Below, in pieces: positions 1-11,376 of a stretch of DNA of 64,000 nucleotides; the first letter of the stretch is position 1, and the number at the start of each line of letters is the position of its first letter. Source of the stretch: Pseudoscleropodium purum (taxonomy: Eukaryota; Streptophyta; Bryopsida; Hypnales; Brachytheciaceae). The translations under genes and the position numbers were made by a program. The stretch lies in NCBI GenBank assembly GCA_963969395.1, contig OZ017803.1:6572001-6636000 (forward strand), read 5' to 3'. Below the pieces are notes generated by a model. The model saw only the letters and a program-made list of their open reading frames with translations, had not been told where the DNA came from and did not search any database.

Positions 1-1076
1 GGAATTCGGATTTCGGATAACTTGGTTGGACTGAGGGTGTACTATTGTAATAATGTTAGATACGAGACGAGGGAGCTGCGCGTGGTGCCATTGAACTACT
101 AGAATGGTAATCCGGTTTCTAGTGAAAAGTAGTGTGAGTGCAAATCTGGAATTGGAAACAATTTTGTACAGAGATTAGCAACTGTCAGAAGAAACTCCCA
201 CTCACATGAAGGCCTACCAACCTTAGGATCCATCTTACACCTAGAAGGAATTCTCCCTAGTCAGTTCCGGGCGTCTGAGATTTGTTGTTGTAGTAAAGAG
301 GAATAAATGTAGTCTTGAGTGACTTGTATTCCGGATCGGCCATCCTTAATGTTGTGAGGATCCGGATCTACCTTCTGCTCTACAACACCTTGAATACTTG
401 GGTGTTTGTTGTTTGTTTATTTTTGTTTATGTAGTAAATAGACAAGAGTGATGAAGTTCCTACCCCTTAAAAGATCAATAGCGGACCCTCTAATGGTAAA
501 ACAGAGGAATTGAAAACCAGTTTGTTAAAGGGTGAAACCGGAAAACCGGTTGATACTGGATCCGGATTGGAATCTAGGTAGGAATGATTCCAGAAAAGAG
601 AGTGAAAGAGAGTAGTCGGGAGAGGAGGAAACGATCATCCGGATATTAGAGTTTGAGAAAGGCATTTAGAATTCCTTGGGACAATAACTTGTGTCATCTT
701 ACTACATTTTCATGTGTAAAGATACTTACGCCTAGACTACACATGCAACAATGGTGGGTTTAAGAACTAGGCATGCGGCCAACAGTTCCCTATGGAAAAC
801 GGGTAGATGACCGTTCCCATAACAGTCTCTTAGTTTCTTAGACCGGAAGTCTAAAATGTAGGTTTGGAAATCCGGTACTTTTCCAGATCCTAGATCCTTA
901 TCGAATTTGTTTCCGTAACGTTACTAATGATTTTAGCAATCCGGAAATTGACTATTTCTATTATAGTTGTAGTGTAGTAGAAATCTCTAGAGGTTACGAA
1001 AAAAATTGAAATTTGCAAGTCTATCTAATCCTAATTCTAAGCTAACTTATCTAGTTTGAGTTTTTGTACTCCCACA
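1..1076 (+). mobile_element. Long-TIR transposon copy A, 3' part
   Basis: The first 745 bases match bases 19090-19840 in the same orientation, the 3' internal part of copy B. From about 753 to 1076 comes a terminal segment whose reverse complement matches the inner 5' end of copy B and the 5' end of copy C. The two ends of this family are therefore inverted relative to each other (long TIRs), not direct LTRs. The outer end, read inward, starts TGTGGGAGTACAAAAACTCA. Short coding-like stretches near 60-300 are broken by stops. The 5' part lies outside the window. Confidence 0.7.
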
Positions 1077-1078
1077 AC

Positions 1079-1199
1079 AAGATCCTACAATTAGATTCTA
1101 AATAAATGATTTTTTTTTCTATTTTTGAATGAACACAACAAAAACAACAATTTTGAATGGTTTTTGATAGAAGAACAGCCTTGGGAATTTAGGGATTAA
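1079..1199. repeat. Right-end fragment of a TTAA-bounded repeat
   Basis: This stretch resembles bases 26360-26490, the right end of the element at 25254-26490, and finishes with a run equivalent to AAATTTAGGGATTAA. It directly abuts the outer end of long-TIR copy A. It is probably a remnant of the same TTAA-terminated family. Confidence 0.5.
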
Positions 1200-3100
1200 T
1201 GGCCCTCTATAGGGTTCAATTTTTTTCTATGGAGGAGATTGCAAGATTATAGCATTTGAAGCAAAGAAAATAGATGTTTTAGCACACTCTCAAACAATTG
1301 TGTCAACAAACTTTTGAATTTTCTTGGTTTACATTTTTTTGCAATATAGAGACTTGATTTTCTTTTTAATACTGTAAAATTGAAGTGGGATTGGAGGGGG
1401 GGAGACATTGATTTTAAAAAAGAATTCAGCCTCGAAATTTTTTTATGTAGGCAAAGGGGCGGAATGAAAAAACAGTTTTTTAACAACTCTTATTTTCTAA
1501 TAACTCTAATATGGAATTGAAAATGAAAATTCAAATGGTAACAACACCCATAGTAGTTAATCTAAACTAAATTTAGCTTATTTCTATTGATAAATTGAAA
1601 AATTTGAAGTAAACTATAACAAACATAGTATGTCATTTTTTCAACAAGGTACCATAATTGTCCACGAAGCAAAAGACTTTATATTATTTCACATTACTAA
1701 AATAATAAAAAATTGAAGATCATTAGATACAATCCAATGTGCCAAAAAATTGATCAATTTTTGTGTAGTAGCATTGTTGTTGAACATCAATGGTAAGAAA
1801 ATGGAAGCATGATTGAAAAACATAGAATTAACTGATTATAGAAGTTTTTTCATACTATATGACATTTATATAAATAAAACATTGCAATTTCAATTTAGCA
1901 ATAGCTTGTAGAGAACTTATAGATTCTTTAGAATTGAGAAGAATACCCTATACTATTGACTCAATCAAAAATCTTCAAATTCCATTTAAACAACTGACTA
2001 CTTCATATGCATATTTTGTATTCACACTTTTATTTTTTCTTCACTCATTCTTGAATGCTATGGTTGTATGAATACCAGTAGTTGTAACTCCAATGATGTC
2101 TTAGTTTTGTGAGTCATAATAGATGAAAAGTAGTGAATTGGACAAATATTACTCCAACTAGATGAAAAATGATCAAAATAGATCAAAATTTTGGTAACAA
2201 GAAGATAGGATTCTAGTCCAAATCCAACATTTTTAGAAATAGGCTTACCACCTAATGACATATTGTTAGTTAAGAAAATGCTCTTTGCTAAATGCATTGC
2301 CACCAACCTTTGTAAGATTACTCTAGGCTTGTTGTACTCATTCAAAGAAAAATGGCTTTACACTAGCATCTTTCTATGGTACAAGTTGTGTGCTATTCTA
2401 TTCCTGTCACTCTAACATTTGTTTGGTAATAGAATGCCTTTATAGCAAGTAATTTCACACTCATGCTAATTTGGTCATTAGATGATATTTTCGGGCTTAA
2501 AAAGCCTACAAGTTCCCAAGCTTTGAAAATTGTCTTGATTGTGTGGGAACATTGTCAGCTGCGCAGTCTGATGTGGTCAAGACAATACCATGTCATTTTT
2601 GAAAAAATAAAAATAAAATTTCCACCTTTTTTTAATATTTTTAAAATTAAAATTACTTTTTTTTTTGACAAAGCTACGTTCTTTTATTGCTGCACAAATA
2701 GCTAAGGGAACAAGCCTGAAACGGCCCTCCCTTTGCATGAAATTTCATTCAATGCAACTTTGACTATGATGCCAATGGAAGATGTGGAAGCTAGTGACAA
2801 GTGTGAAAAAAAGGGAAGAACTTTAGTGAGGGCTTTCTATAGAGAGTGGTTGGTCTTTTAGTGCACTGCCACATCTCGCAAGGCAATAAGAGCCTTGGCA
2901 CTTCTCAGTGATGCCGTGGTCAAATGGAGTTGCAACTGGTGGCGATGCTCGAAAGTCGAAACACCTCAAATTCGTGTGTCTTGGTCGCCAGGCCACTTGT
3001 GGCTGGCGCTTGTTGTTCTTTTTCACCCTTGCAATGGAATTCCGTTTCGTTGTTTCAAAAATAAATAAATAAAAAACCCTCCAATGCTCAATGGCATTTA
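1200..3100. other. Intergenic, no gene recognised
   Basis: AT-rich sequence with only short random ORFs. Bases 2820-3020 are more GC-balanced (an approximately 200-base block) but match no protein family I recognise in any frame. Confidence 0.5.
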
Positions 3101-3119
3101 TAATCTCGTAAGCAGAATC

Positions 3120-5060
3120 ATTGGCATTCTTATTTTAGGACACAGTAACTTAATTCAGACCCGCAGTAATTGCAGTGTTCACGTCACCCAACTCAGTACA
3201 ATACAGTAAGTGAGGGAGACAATCTCTGACACTCCCAGTCAAAGCGGAAAAAACCACCAAATCTACCCTTCTCTTGAATCTCTTTTTTTTCTTTTTCTTT
3301 TTCTTTTTTTCCCTTTTTCTTTAAAAGACCGAATCTATCTTTTGGAAGATACTCAACATTTTCACTCGAAAGTACCCAGCATTTCATTTGTTTCAAAAAA
3401 CCCATAAAAATACCCAGCATTCCCAGAGGAGTCCGTACTTCACACAGTAATTTCCAGCCCACACTGTTATAAGTTTAAATTAATCTCCACAGGACTGTAA
3501 TGAGACAAGCCCTGAGTCCTTCTCCCTGACCGTCATGGTGTCAGTCAAAGTAGGAAGAAATCAGCACGACCAAATCTCCGTTTTAAAAGATTTCAAACCC
3601 ATTCCACGAAGTGAGAATCAGTGCAACACTAGACTATCATATTCCAAATGTACAGTAATTTCGTGCACCACACTAATTTATTTATCAGTCTCCTCAGTAA
3701 TTGCGCAACCCTGGCAACACGCTCGGAGGGAGACAACCTCTGACACTTACTGATGTCAGTTTTTTTTTTCCTTTCACACAAATGCTGGCTGATGTCAGTT
3801 TAACCTTAGACCGCCCAGTAGGACAAAAAGTGTCCTCACATAGTTTTAAGTTCAATTCAAAGTACTGTAAATTTTTCATCCTATGTCCAAATTCAATAAA
3901 ACTTGTTGGAAAATTTGCACCTTTTCTTCTAGTTTGTGTGGTAAAATTTTCAGATCAAACCAAGAAGTAATGATTTTGTGGAAGCCAATCGAAGTCACAG
4001 GTTCAATTTGATTCACCAAAGTGCACTTCATGGCTGCAACTTCGGGGGCTTGTATCTCCTTCATCCAATGTTTGATTTCAATAAAATTTGTTGGGTTATA
4101 TTTCCCTTGAAGTCTAGTTATTGTGGTAAAATTTTCATGTTAATCAAAGTTGTTTTGAATGTTTGGGAGCAATTCGAAATTCAAAATCTCGCCATTTATG
4201 GACTACAGTGAATTTCAATGGCTTGTATCTTCTTCATACGGTGTTTGTTTCCAATAAATTTTTTGGAAAAGTTGCACATAGTAATCTAGTTTGTGTGGAT
4301 AAAATTTCATATCAATCTAAAAAAGTAATGAATTACTGAAAAGCATTTTAGTAGAAGGAGGTTAAGCCCTAGATGTGTTTTTTGCTACTTTTCTTGCCTA
4401 TTTTTTGACATTTGCAAGCCATTTTGCAAGCACATTGAGTTACATTGCTGGTTTTGAATCATTTTGTAGTTTAAAGTTTTTTCATTTGATTAGGTTTAGA
4501 AATCAAATTTCGCCTCTAAATGCGTTTTTAGGAAAATTTTAGCATTATTTTTCAACAATAAAACATTATAATCTTGCAATCTATGTGGTCAAATGACTTC
4601 AAATTTGATACACAATATTAACAACATGTACACTACAAGATTGCACGGTTAAGATCTCTATAGCTTAGTGACATTTAGATCTATATCACTTCAAAAGCAA
4701 TGATGTTTTTGAACCCAAAACGGCCTTGGGCCTTCTAGGATTAAAAACCACAAAAATTACCCAGTATCCCCCCCCCAAAATCTACCTTTCGGAAGATTCC
4801 GTCATGCTCATCTGCTACAGAAATCTCATGGGACACACTAATTTCGTGCCCACACTAAATTTAATTGGGTTTACATGTACTACTGGTCCTGTGGCGACAA
4901 AGTCTGTCACGAGAGTCAAAGCGGAAACCAGCCTTCACGATGGGGTCCCCCGACCACGGCCTGTCGATCAAGCATTTTCACACGAAAGATTCCAGCCTAC
5001 CAACAAAAAAAAGAAGCAAAAGAAAAAGGATTGCACTTGCAGCAGTACAGTAGTTTCAAT
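3120..5060. repeat. Degenerate repeated segments upstream of the aminotransferase gene
   Basis: Three stretches (about 3120-3480, 3490-3800 and 4740-5060) share phrases. Examples are GAGGGAGACAAYCTCTGACACT near 3210 and 3727, AGTCAAAGCGGAAA near 3238 and 4915, and similar text around the clauses on ACACTAATTT. They look like old duplications of a non-coding segment, interrupted by the tandem repeat at 3880-4340. Confidence 0.35.
3880..4340. repeat. Tandem repeat, unit about 180 bp, roughly 2.5 copies
   Basis: The phrases CAATAAAAYTTGTTGG, CTAGTTTGTGTGG (or CTAGTTATTGTGG) with TAAAATTTTCA, and GGCTTGTATCTYCTTCAT recur in the same order. CAATAAA starts fall near 3894, 4079 and 4253, so the period is about 175-185. 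No coding function is seen. Confidence 0.55.
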
Positions 5061-5099
5061 TTGTTGAAAAAAAAGAAAAATTGCGCTTTGGGATTTTTC

Positions 5100-6150
5100 C
5101 CAAGTCTCCTTTGAGTTTGTCTTCTTCTTCTTCGTCTTTCCCAGTTGAGGTTTCTCGTCCCTCGTCTTTCTCTCCCAAATCCGCAAACGGGGCGTGGCTT
5201 ACATTGGTAGGTTCGTCTTGCATTCCATTTGTGAGTGGTTTGTCAGGGGCTTCTGAAGTGAGTGAGTAAGATAGTATTCTTTCTTGTACATCTTGCGCTG
5301 TGGGTTTCAGAGAGTTTGTTGTGACCGGACGTGTTTGGTTATTACTGTAATCTTACAGCTTGCCGTTTTCGTCTGGGAGTCGTTTGTTGCTAGGGTTGAT
5401 GTTTTGTAGTTGAGAGTTGATTTTTTGTTTTTTATCGCGTCTCTTTTGTTTTGTTTTTGTTTTTATTTTTCTCTTCGATCCTAGGTAGATCGAATTTGCA
5501 ATTCTCGTTTGACTTGGTCGGGACTGTAGCGAAATTCGTGAACTCTGTTTTCCGGTGGTTTGAATTGCAGAAATCGAAGAGTGTACGAAATTTTTACGTT
5601 TTCCGACATTGTTCTTGTGGTTTTGGAATTTGGGAGAATCACGATCACGAGGTGCGTTCTTTTGTTCAAGCTTTGCAAGAGAATTTGGTCAAGATGAGTA
5701 CGAGATTGAATACGATTGAATACGATTTGCCTCGCATTAATTAAGCACTTCTTAGTATCTGCCCGTATTGAGTGATTTTGGGGAGATCTATTGAGCTGTG
5801 GGGATGTCTTTGCTGCAAGAACCAAATTTGTTTTAGATTACTATATATGGAATTCTTATACAATTATTCGAAGTGTGCCATTGTTGTAGACCATCGGAAG
5901 TGGCAGTGGACAACCCTGTGTCCACACAAAGATCAGTTGCAATAGACTCACGCTTACAACTGAGTTGCTGCTTTGCTTTTGCAGGGATCGGTACAGGATA
6001 CGGGATTAGGTTCTAACTGAACAGTTTGAGTATCGTCGAAGTTGTTACCCTACTGCAACAGCAAAACCGGTATTAATGGTATAAACTTCGTGTACTCGAG
6101 GATTTGAAGGAAGCGTTTTGTTGTTGTGTTTGTGGACGATTTGGTTGGCG
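5100..6150 (+). promoter_or_regulatory. Probable promoter and 5' leader of the aminotransferase gene
   Basis: The region just before the start codon is pyrimidine-rich (CTTCTTCTTCTTCG near 5125). A good splice acceptor (TTTTGCAG at 5977-5984) suggests a 5' UTR intron that ends there, with the leader continuing to the ATG at 6151. The matching donor is not certain; GTGAGTGAGT near 5257 is one candidate. Confidence 0.35.
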
Positions 6151-9100
6151 ATGGCGACATTGGGTCCGAAATTGGCAAGGCGAGTGCTGGGCACGGAGAC
6201 TCCTGTCATGGTTCAGGTATTGTCGTGGACTAAGAGCTACTTGATGAAGTAGAGCAATTCCTCTACGACAGCTAAAATCTCGAGATTCATGGCAAACAGG
6301 ATGAATTTAGTGATCGGTGACATTCGATCCGGAGCTTGTATTTTAATGGAATGTAAAATCTCCATTCACCACACAGCAAGGGAGAGGTTCCATTCACCAT
6401 ACCGATGAACTTTGAGCCTTTGCCTACAACAATCTAGAAACTTGTGTCATCTCAAATTTTGCACATTGATTCTTTGCGAAGTTAGAAATCAATTGCAAAA
6501 AACTGAATGTCAATAGATTAATGCTTTACACACTTAACACAAATCAATGTTCACTTGCGTGGTCAGTGGAACATGTAATGTGATGTATGGTTGATGGAGT
6601 CTCTATTTTAACCAAAGTTGACACCATTCCTTTTGTTCGGACATCGGAGAATGATGCTTTATGTTTTACCTCTGCCTCGAGCAGTTTGTGAGAGAATTTT
6701 GAGATTATTCTTGCAGTTTGTGCTTGAACCCCTAAAACAAGTGTAGTAGCCAATTAGTGCTGCATAGAGACTGAGCGTCGATTTCTGGAGTTTTCATCCA
6801 GTCGAATGCTCTGTTTCTGTCCGCAGATGCAGGAGTTGTTACGAGGAGCAACAGATGTAATATCATTGGCACAGGTGCAGCTCTCTTGTTAATTTACACT
6901 GTTTGACGCTTCGAAATGTCATTTAGTGAATGCTTTCCATTCTTTGATTTTCAAATTTATCATATTGTGATGATCCATTCCCATACATATGTATATATAT
7001 GCATTGCTAACCTGGAGGGAGGTTGGGGGAAGGCAGGGTGTAGTGCATTGGCAACCACCGGAAGAAGCATTAACGAAAATAAAGAATCTTGTGGAAGAGC
7101 CTACAACAAGCCATTATGGTGCGGACGAGGGTCTGCCAGAACTCCGAGAGGCTCTTTTAGAAAAGGTGTTCTTCTGACTTCAAACCAAGTCTCGCCTCAT
7201 CTTTATATACCAAGTGAAATTTGACATTCTTCTTTAGATCTATAAAGTCCTGGACCAGGGACAGTATTACCTGATTGTAACATCTACTCTAGGCAAGTAA
7301 TTTTGTTGAAATTTTCCCAATTTGACAAAAGCATCATGTTTGTATGCCACAGCTAAGGCGGGAGAATAAGCTCTGCAATTCGTCGGTCATGGTCACTGCC
7401 GGTGCTAACCAGGTTAGTATGTCTTCTAAGCTTTAGTCTCTTTGTCTTCTCCAATCGTCGTTCTTTAGGAAGACACAGTTAGGTTATAAATTACATCTTG
7501 ACAGCTCACATTCTTTCATAGAGTATTTAGTATTTAGAGCTCTCTGTCTTTGATGACACGTTTCGCGCTGGTCATTTGTTTATCTTCTTGGATGTTTTAG
7601 TACTTCACGAGTCTTGATATGGACAGTATAGGTTTATTTGGACAGTCTTGTTTTTAAAAATGAAAGTCCTTCATCGTTGATTACGTCATTGTAGTGTTTG
7701 TAGTGTCGTAGTACCTTGCAATTCTTTGTAGTTCGCATTGTCTCGAGTATCTATGTATACAAGCAGCTATGCTATGAGAGGCTCTGTCCCTTTTGAATGT
7801 ACCTGAAATGTCACGAGAAGCTTGGTTATCTAGTATCAACAAACATTGTACATAAGACCTATATTTAAACTTTCTCACTTCACTATAGATGTAGCTTTGT
7901 GTTCTTGCATTGCAATTGGCCTCCTCTCTTTTGGTCCAGAGCCAACCAATTCTTTGTTTTATCTAATTTTCCATGCCATTTGAAGTTTACGGGCAGAGTG
8001 TGTGTGTACAGGCCTACGTGAATGTGGTCCTCACGCTATGCGATCCAGGAGACAAGGTAGTTTTGTTTGTGCCCTATTACTTCAACGCCTTCATGGCCTA
8101 CCAAATGACGGGGGTAACAGACATTGTTTTGGGTCCCAGTGACAGTGCTTTGCATCCAGATGCAGGTCGGTAATCTCTAGTCACTCCTTCATCACTAGCT
8201 AGCTAGGTCATGCTGAACTTTCAGTATTCACATCTTAATAATTCTCACACACTAGAAATGTCGATATCTTAGTCCGTGGCTTAGATTGCAGGCACCAAGG
8301 GTAGCACTTACTTATATGTATCCACGTAGCGTGGTTTGTAGAACTGCGCCAGAAAACTATTCATTCATTTTAGGGTTATTCTTTTTCTTCGGATATGGCA
8401 AGATGATCCGACTTTTATGTGATGTTGGGTGTCTTTTTTGGTAGATTGGTTGGAAGAATTACTGAAGAGTGGAGATTCAAAGCGTATACCGAAGGTGGTG
8501 TCTGTTGTCAATCCTGGCAACCCCTCAGGGACGTATGTTCCTGAGCCACTCTTGAAGGTAATGACGATCTGAATTTGGGATTGTCAGTTGTTGAGGCATA
8601 TTATAGGTGTTGTTTGCAATTCTCTATGTTTTGGGGGAAACATCTCTGGCTTCAGTTCTAAATTTACTTGATTTTTGGGTACTGTAACTCCGAAATGCGT
8701 AATGGGCAAAAGTGGCTCTGTTTATATCTATAGGGTTCAAGGAAGGGTTTAGGATTGTTGGTGGATATACCATTGAACAGGTGAAGAATAGGTTGCCTAT
8801 AATATTTGATGATACAAATGTGGTTAGAAACTAACGATAAGGAGTTCTTCAAAGTGAACTTCCTACGAGTACTTCAGGCTCTCCAAGGGTTAAGAATTGA
8901 AATGCAGATTTGGAAGTTTTGCTAATTAGCTCTGTGTCTGATGCCCTCACAGAGAATATCAGAGATGTGCCGGCAAGCTGGGTGTTGGCTCATTGTCGAT
9001 AATACATACGAGTACGCACTATCTCTCCCTTTTTTTTTCAAAGCTCTGAAATCTGGATTCTTTTATTGTACTCGTTGATGCAAGCTTATCCTCTGTCTAC

Positions 9101-10154
9101 TTCCCTCTTGTATTCCCTAGGAAGACTGCATTAATTATATAGCAAATAGTTTCAGATCACTATTCTTGACAATGGGGATGTACACGTGACCAGGTACTTC
9201 ATGTATGATGACTGTAAACACGTATGCTTGGAAGGCGACCACATACTCAACATCTTCTCATTTTCGAAAGCATACGGCATGATGGGATGGAGGGTTGGCT
9301 ATGTAAGAAACTCCTAGTCTCTTGTTGATTTTTTCCTTACTGCTTGTAGGTTCAGCCATAACTCTTCAGTGCATTCCATTCACATGAAATATTGGGAGTT
9401 GCAGTAGATCTCCCCAAACTCGTTGAATTCTAATTGCCCACTTGTCCGTATTCCTTGGCTTGCACTGCATTCCTATTCTCTTGACAAAGAGAATGGTGAC
9501 AAACTCTAATGCATGAAACTTTTCCAAGATAAAATTCTTCATTTCCAATGCTTGACAAACTGGACTTATGGCAAATGTGCAGTACGTCTTTGGCGCAAAG
9601 TTCAATTGTCACACAAGTGTGGAACTTGTAATATTAACCAGTGGTGGAATCGGTCTCCCCTTTTTCCTGTACAGATTGCCTATCCCAAAGGAGTGACAGA
9701 CGTAGGAGCTCAGTTGCTCAAAGTGCAAGACAACATCCCGATTTGCGCCTCCATAATTGGGCAGAAATTGGCGCTGGCTTCTTTGCAAGTGGGGCCTGAG
9801 TGGGTGTTGCAGAAGGTGAGGAGCCTCGGGGAGAATCGCAAGGTCCTCTTGCAGGCTCTGTCGCCGCTGGGGAAAGGAGCTGTGAAGGGAGGAGAGGGCT
9901 CCATCTACCTCTGGGCCCAACTGCCCAAACACGCCACCGACGACGACGATGACGTACCTGATGACGTCGCGGTTGTCAGATGGCTGGTGAAGAAACATGG
10001 GGTGAGTGTCATTCCAGGGAGTGCCAGTGGAGGACCTGGCTTCATCCGCATTTCGTATGGCGGACTGACGGAGGATCGGTGTCGCATGGCTGCCAGTAGG
10101 TTGAACAAAGGACTCCAGGAGCTCGTGGACTTCGGCATGGACAAAACGTTTTGA
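6151..10154 (+). CDS. ISS1: PLP-dependent aminotransferase, ISS1/VAS1 type
   Basis: Nine coding exons, all GT-AG and phase-consistent: 6151-6216, 6827-6874, 7037-7165, 7353-7412, 8012-8165, 8445-8557, 8953-9011, 9194-9302, 9675-10154. They give 405 aa; the Arabidopsis protein is close to that length. Visible fold-type I features are VVHWQPP near residue 40, NPGNPSG at 175-181, D206 and Y209 in VDNTYE, the PLP Schiff-base lysine K235 in SFSKAYGMMGWR, and R371 in GFIRISYGG, the expected substrate-carboxylate arginine. Residues 333-339 are an unusual Asp run in a loop (DATDD.. region). The family is known to transaminate methionine and aromatic amino acids, with indole-3-pyruvate or phenylpyruvate as partners, so it affects auxin and ethylene precursors. 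That specificity is inferred from family resemblance. No targeting peptide is seen, so it is likely cytosolic. The sequence looks intact. Confidence 0.93.
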
Positions 10155-10176
10155 ATGCTTTGAATTCCGTTTAGTT

Positions 10177-10204
10177 GGTCGGTCGGTCGGTCGGTCGGTC
10201 GGTC
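10177..10204. repeat. (GGTC)7 microsatellite
   Basis: Seven perfect GGTC units lie 22 bases after the aminotransferase stop codon, so probably in its 3' UTR. Confidence 0.9.
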
Positions 10205-10471
10205 GTTCACAGTTAAATTTGGACCTCAGTTACAGTGGATGGTTGGATTGTTGGCCTCTTGAGCAGAGAAGCATTGAAAACAAAAGACTCTTGTAAGCGA
10301 TGGTGGGTGTCCAGAGAACGTCCCCATTTCCAAGTCCCCATTTATCATTCTTTATCGATGTCAGCTGTATGAAGTGCACGTGCAGCTTTTTATGTTGAGT
10401 GTCGGTGTTCATTTGATCTAGTTTTTGCACAAGTTCCTCCGTTTTGTGGATGTCATGGGGCTTTGTGCACC

Positions 10472-11376
10472 TTAACCCCTAAAGATCCAAACTCTTACAT
10501 TTTTGGGGTGGCAACGTAGTGATTTTGGGCATTTTACTTTGAATGTGGATGAGGTTTTACTTTGAAGGACCAAAAAATTTCATAGCTTTTGACTACATGG
10601 TTAAAAAGTATGATTTGTAGTTTATTTTCAACCTGGGTAGTCTAGGTAGATGAGATAGAAAAAATCACTTTTTTCAGAAACAAAAATTTGAAATTGGTTT
10701 TGTAAATTTATATATGTGGCAAGCTTTGCATCATTCCATTTTGAAAAATGAGATGAATGTTATGAGGAGTTTTAATTAGTAGGTAGTTATAGAATCTCTA
10801 CTCCAAAATAAACTTTGAAGTCCTTTATTTTACTTAATTTTTAATATTTAAAAAAGAAAAGAATTTCTTTGAGTCTAGATTGTTCATTACAACATAACAA
10901 CCTTTGGAATTGGCATGTTCAATTCCATAATTAAAATAATTCTTAACAATTCAATATTTTAAATCATCTTCTTTGGGTTTATTCTATTTTACTATTTTTT
11001 TCTATATGTTGTATAGTTCCAAATGATCTAAAAAATTTCAAGCATGTATCCATCCTATCTTGAAGAATGAACCCAAAGAAGTACCACCATTTTGGACATT
11101 TTTCATACAAAAGTGGCCTTGTAAAGTGTAACTACCTTGCTTTCTGTAGGGCCAAAAAAAGGATTTATGTTAATTGAAACAGTAATATCTTGCAATCCAC
11201 ATAGTGGAAATTTCTGAAATTCTTCCCACATCTTTTCAAACCAATATAGTACAAGATCCTACGATTATATGTGTCCAAAATTTTTTTTTCCTACAATTTG
11301 GTATTTTTACTAGAAATGGAAGTTTATGAACGTTTTTGATGAAAACATAGTCAAAGAACTTTAGGCATCAAGGTAG
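10472..11376 (-). mobile_element. TTAA-bounded non-coding repeat, copy 1 (inverted)
   Basis: The reverse complement of this block aligns by eye over most of its length with 24168-25158, 47975-49147 and 61483-62500. Its outer end on the + strand reads TTAACCCCTAAAG. The far end retains GTTTTCATCAAAAACG and CTAAAGTTCTTTGACTATG in reverse, but its terminal TTAACCC has been lost. No ORF is shared among the copies. Confidence 0.7.

Noticed and set aside
753..1076. Long terminal repeat of an LTR retrotransposon
   Set aside because: The related ends at 16527-16620 and 22479-22800 are inverted relative to the internal region, so these are terminal inverted repeats. No primer-binding site or polymerase was seen.
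9609..9998. 129-codon minus-strand ORF
   Set aside because: It lies opposite the last exon of the aminotransferase and is a shadow of its GC-rich coding sequence.
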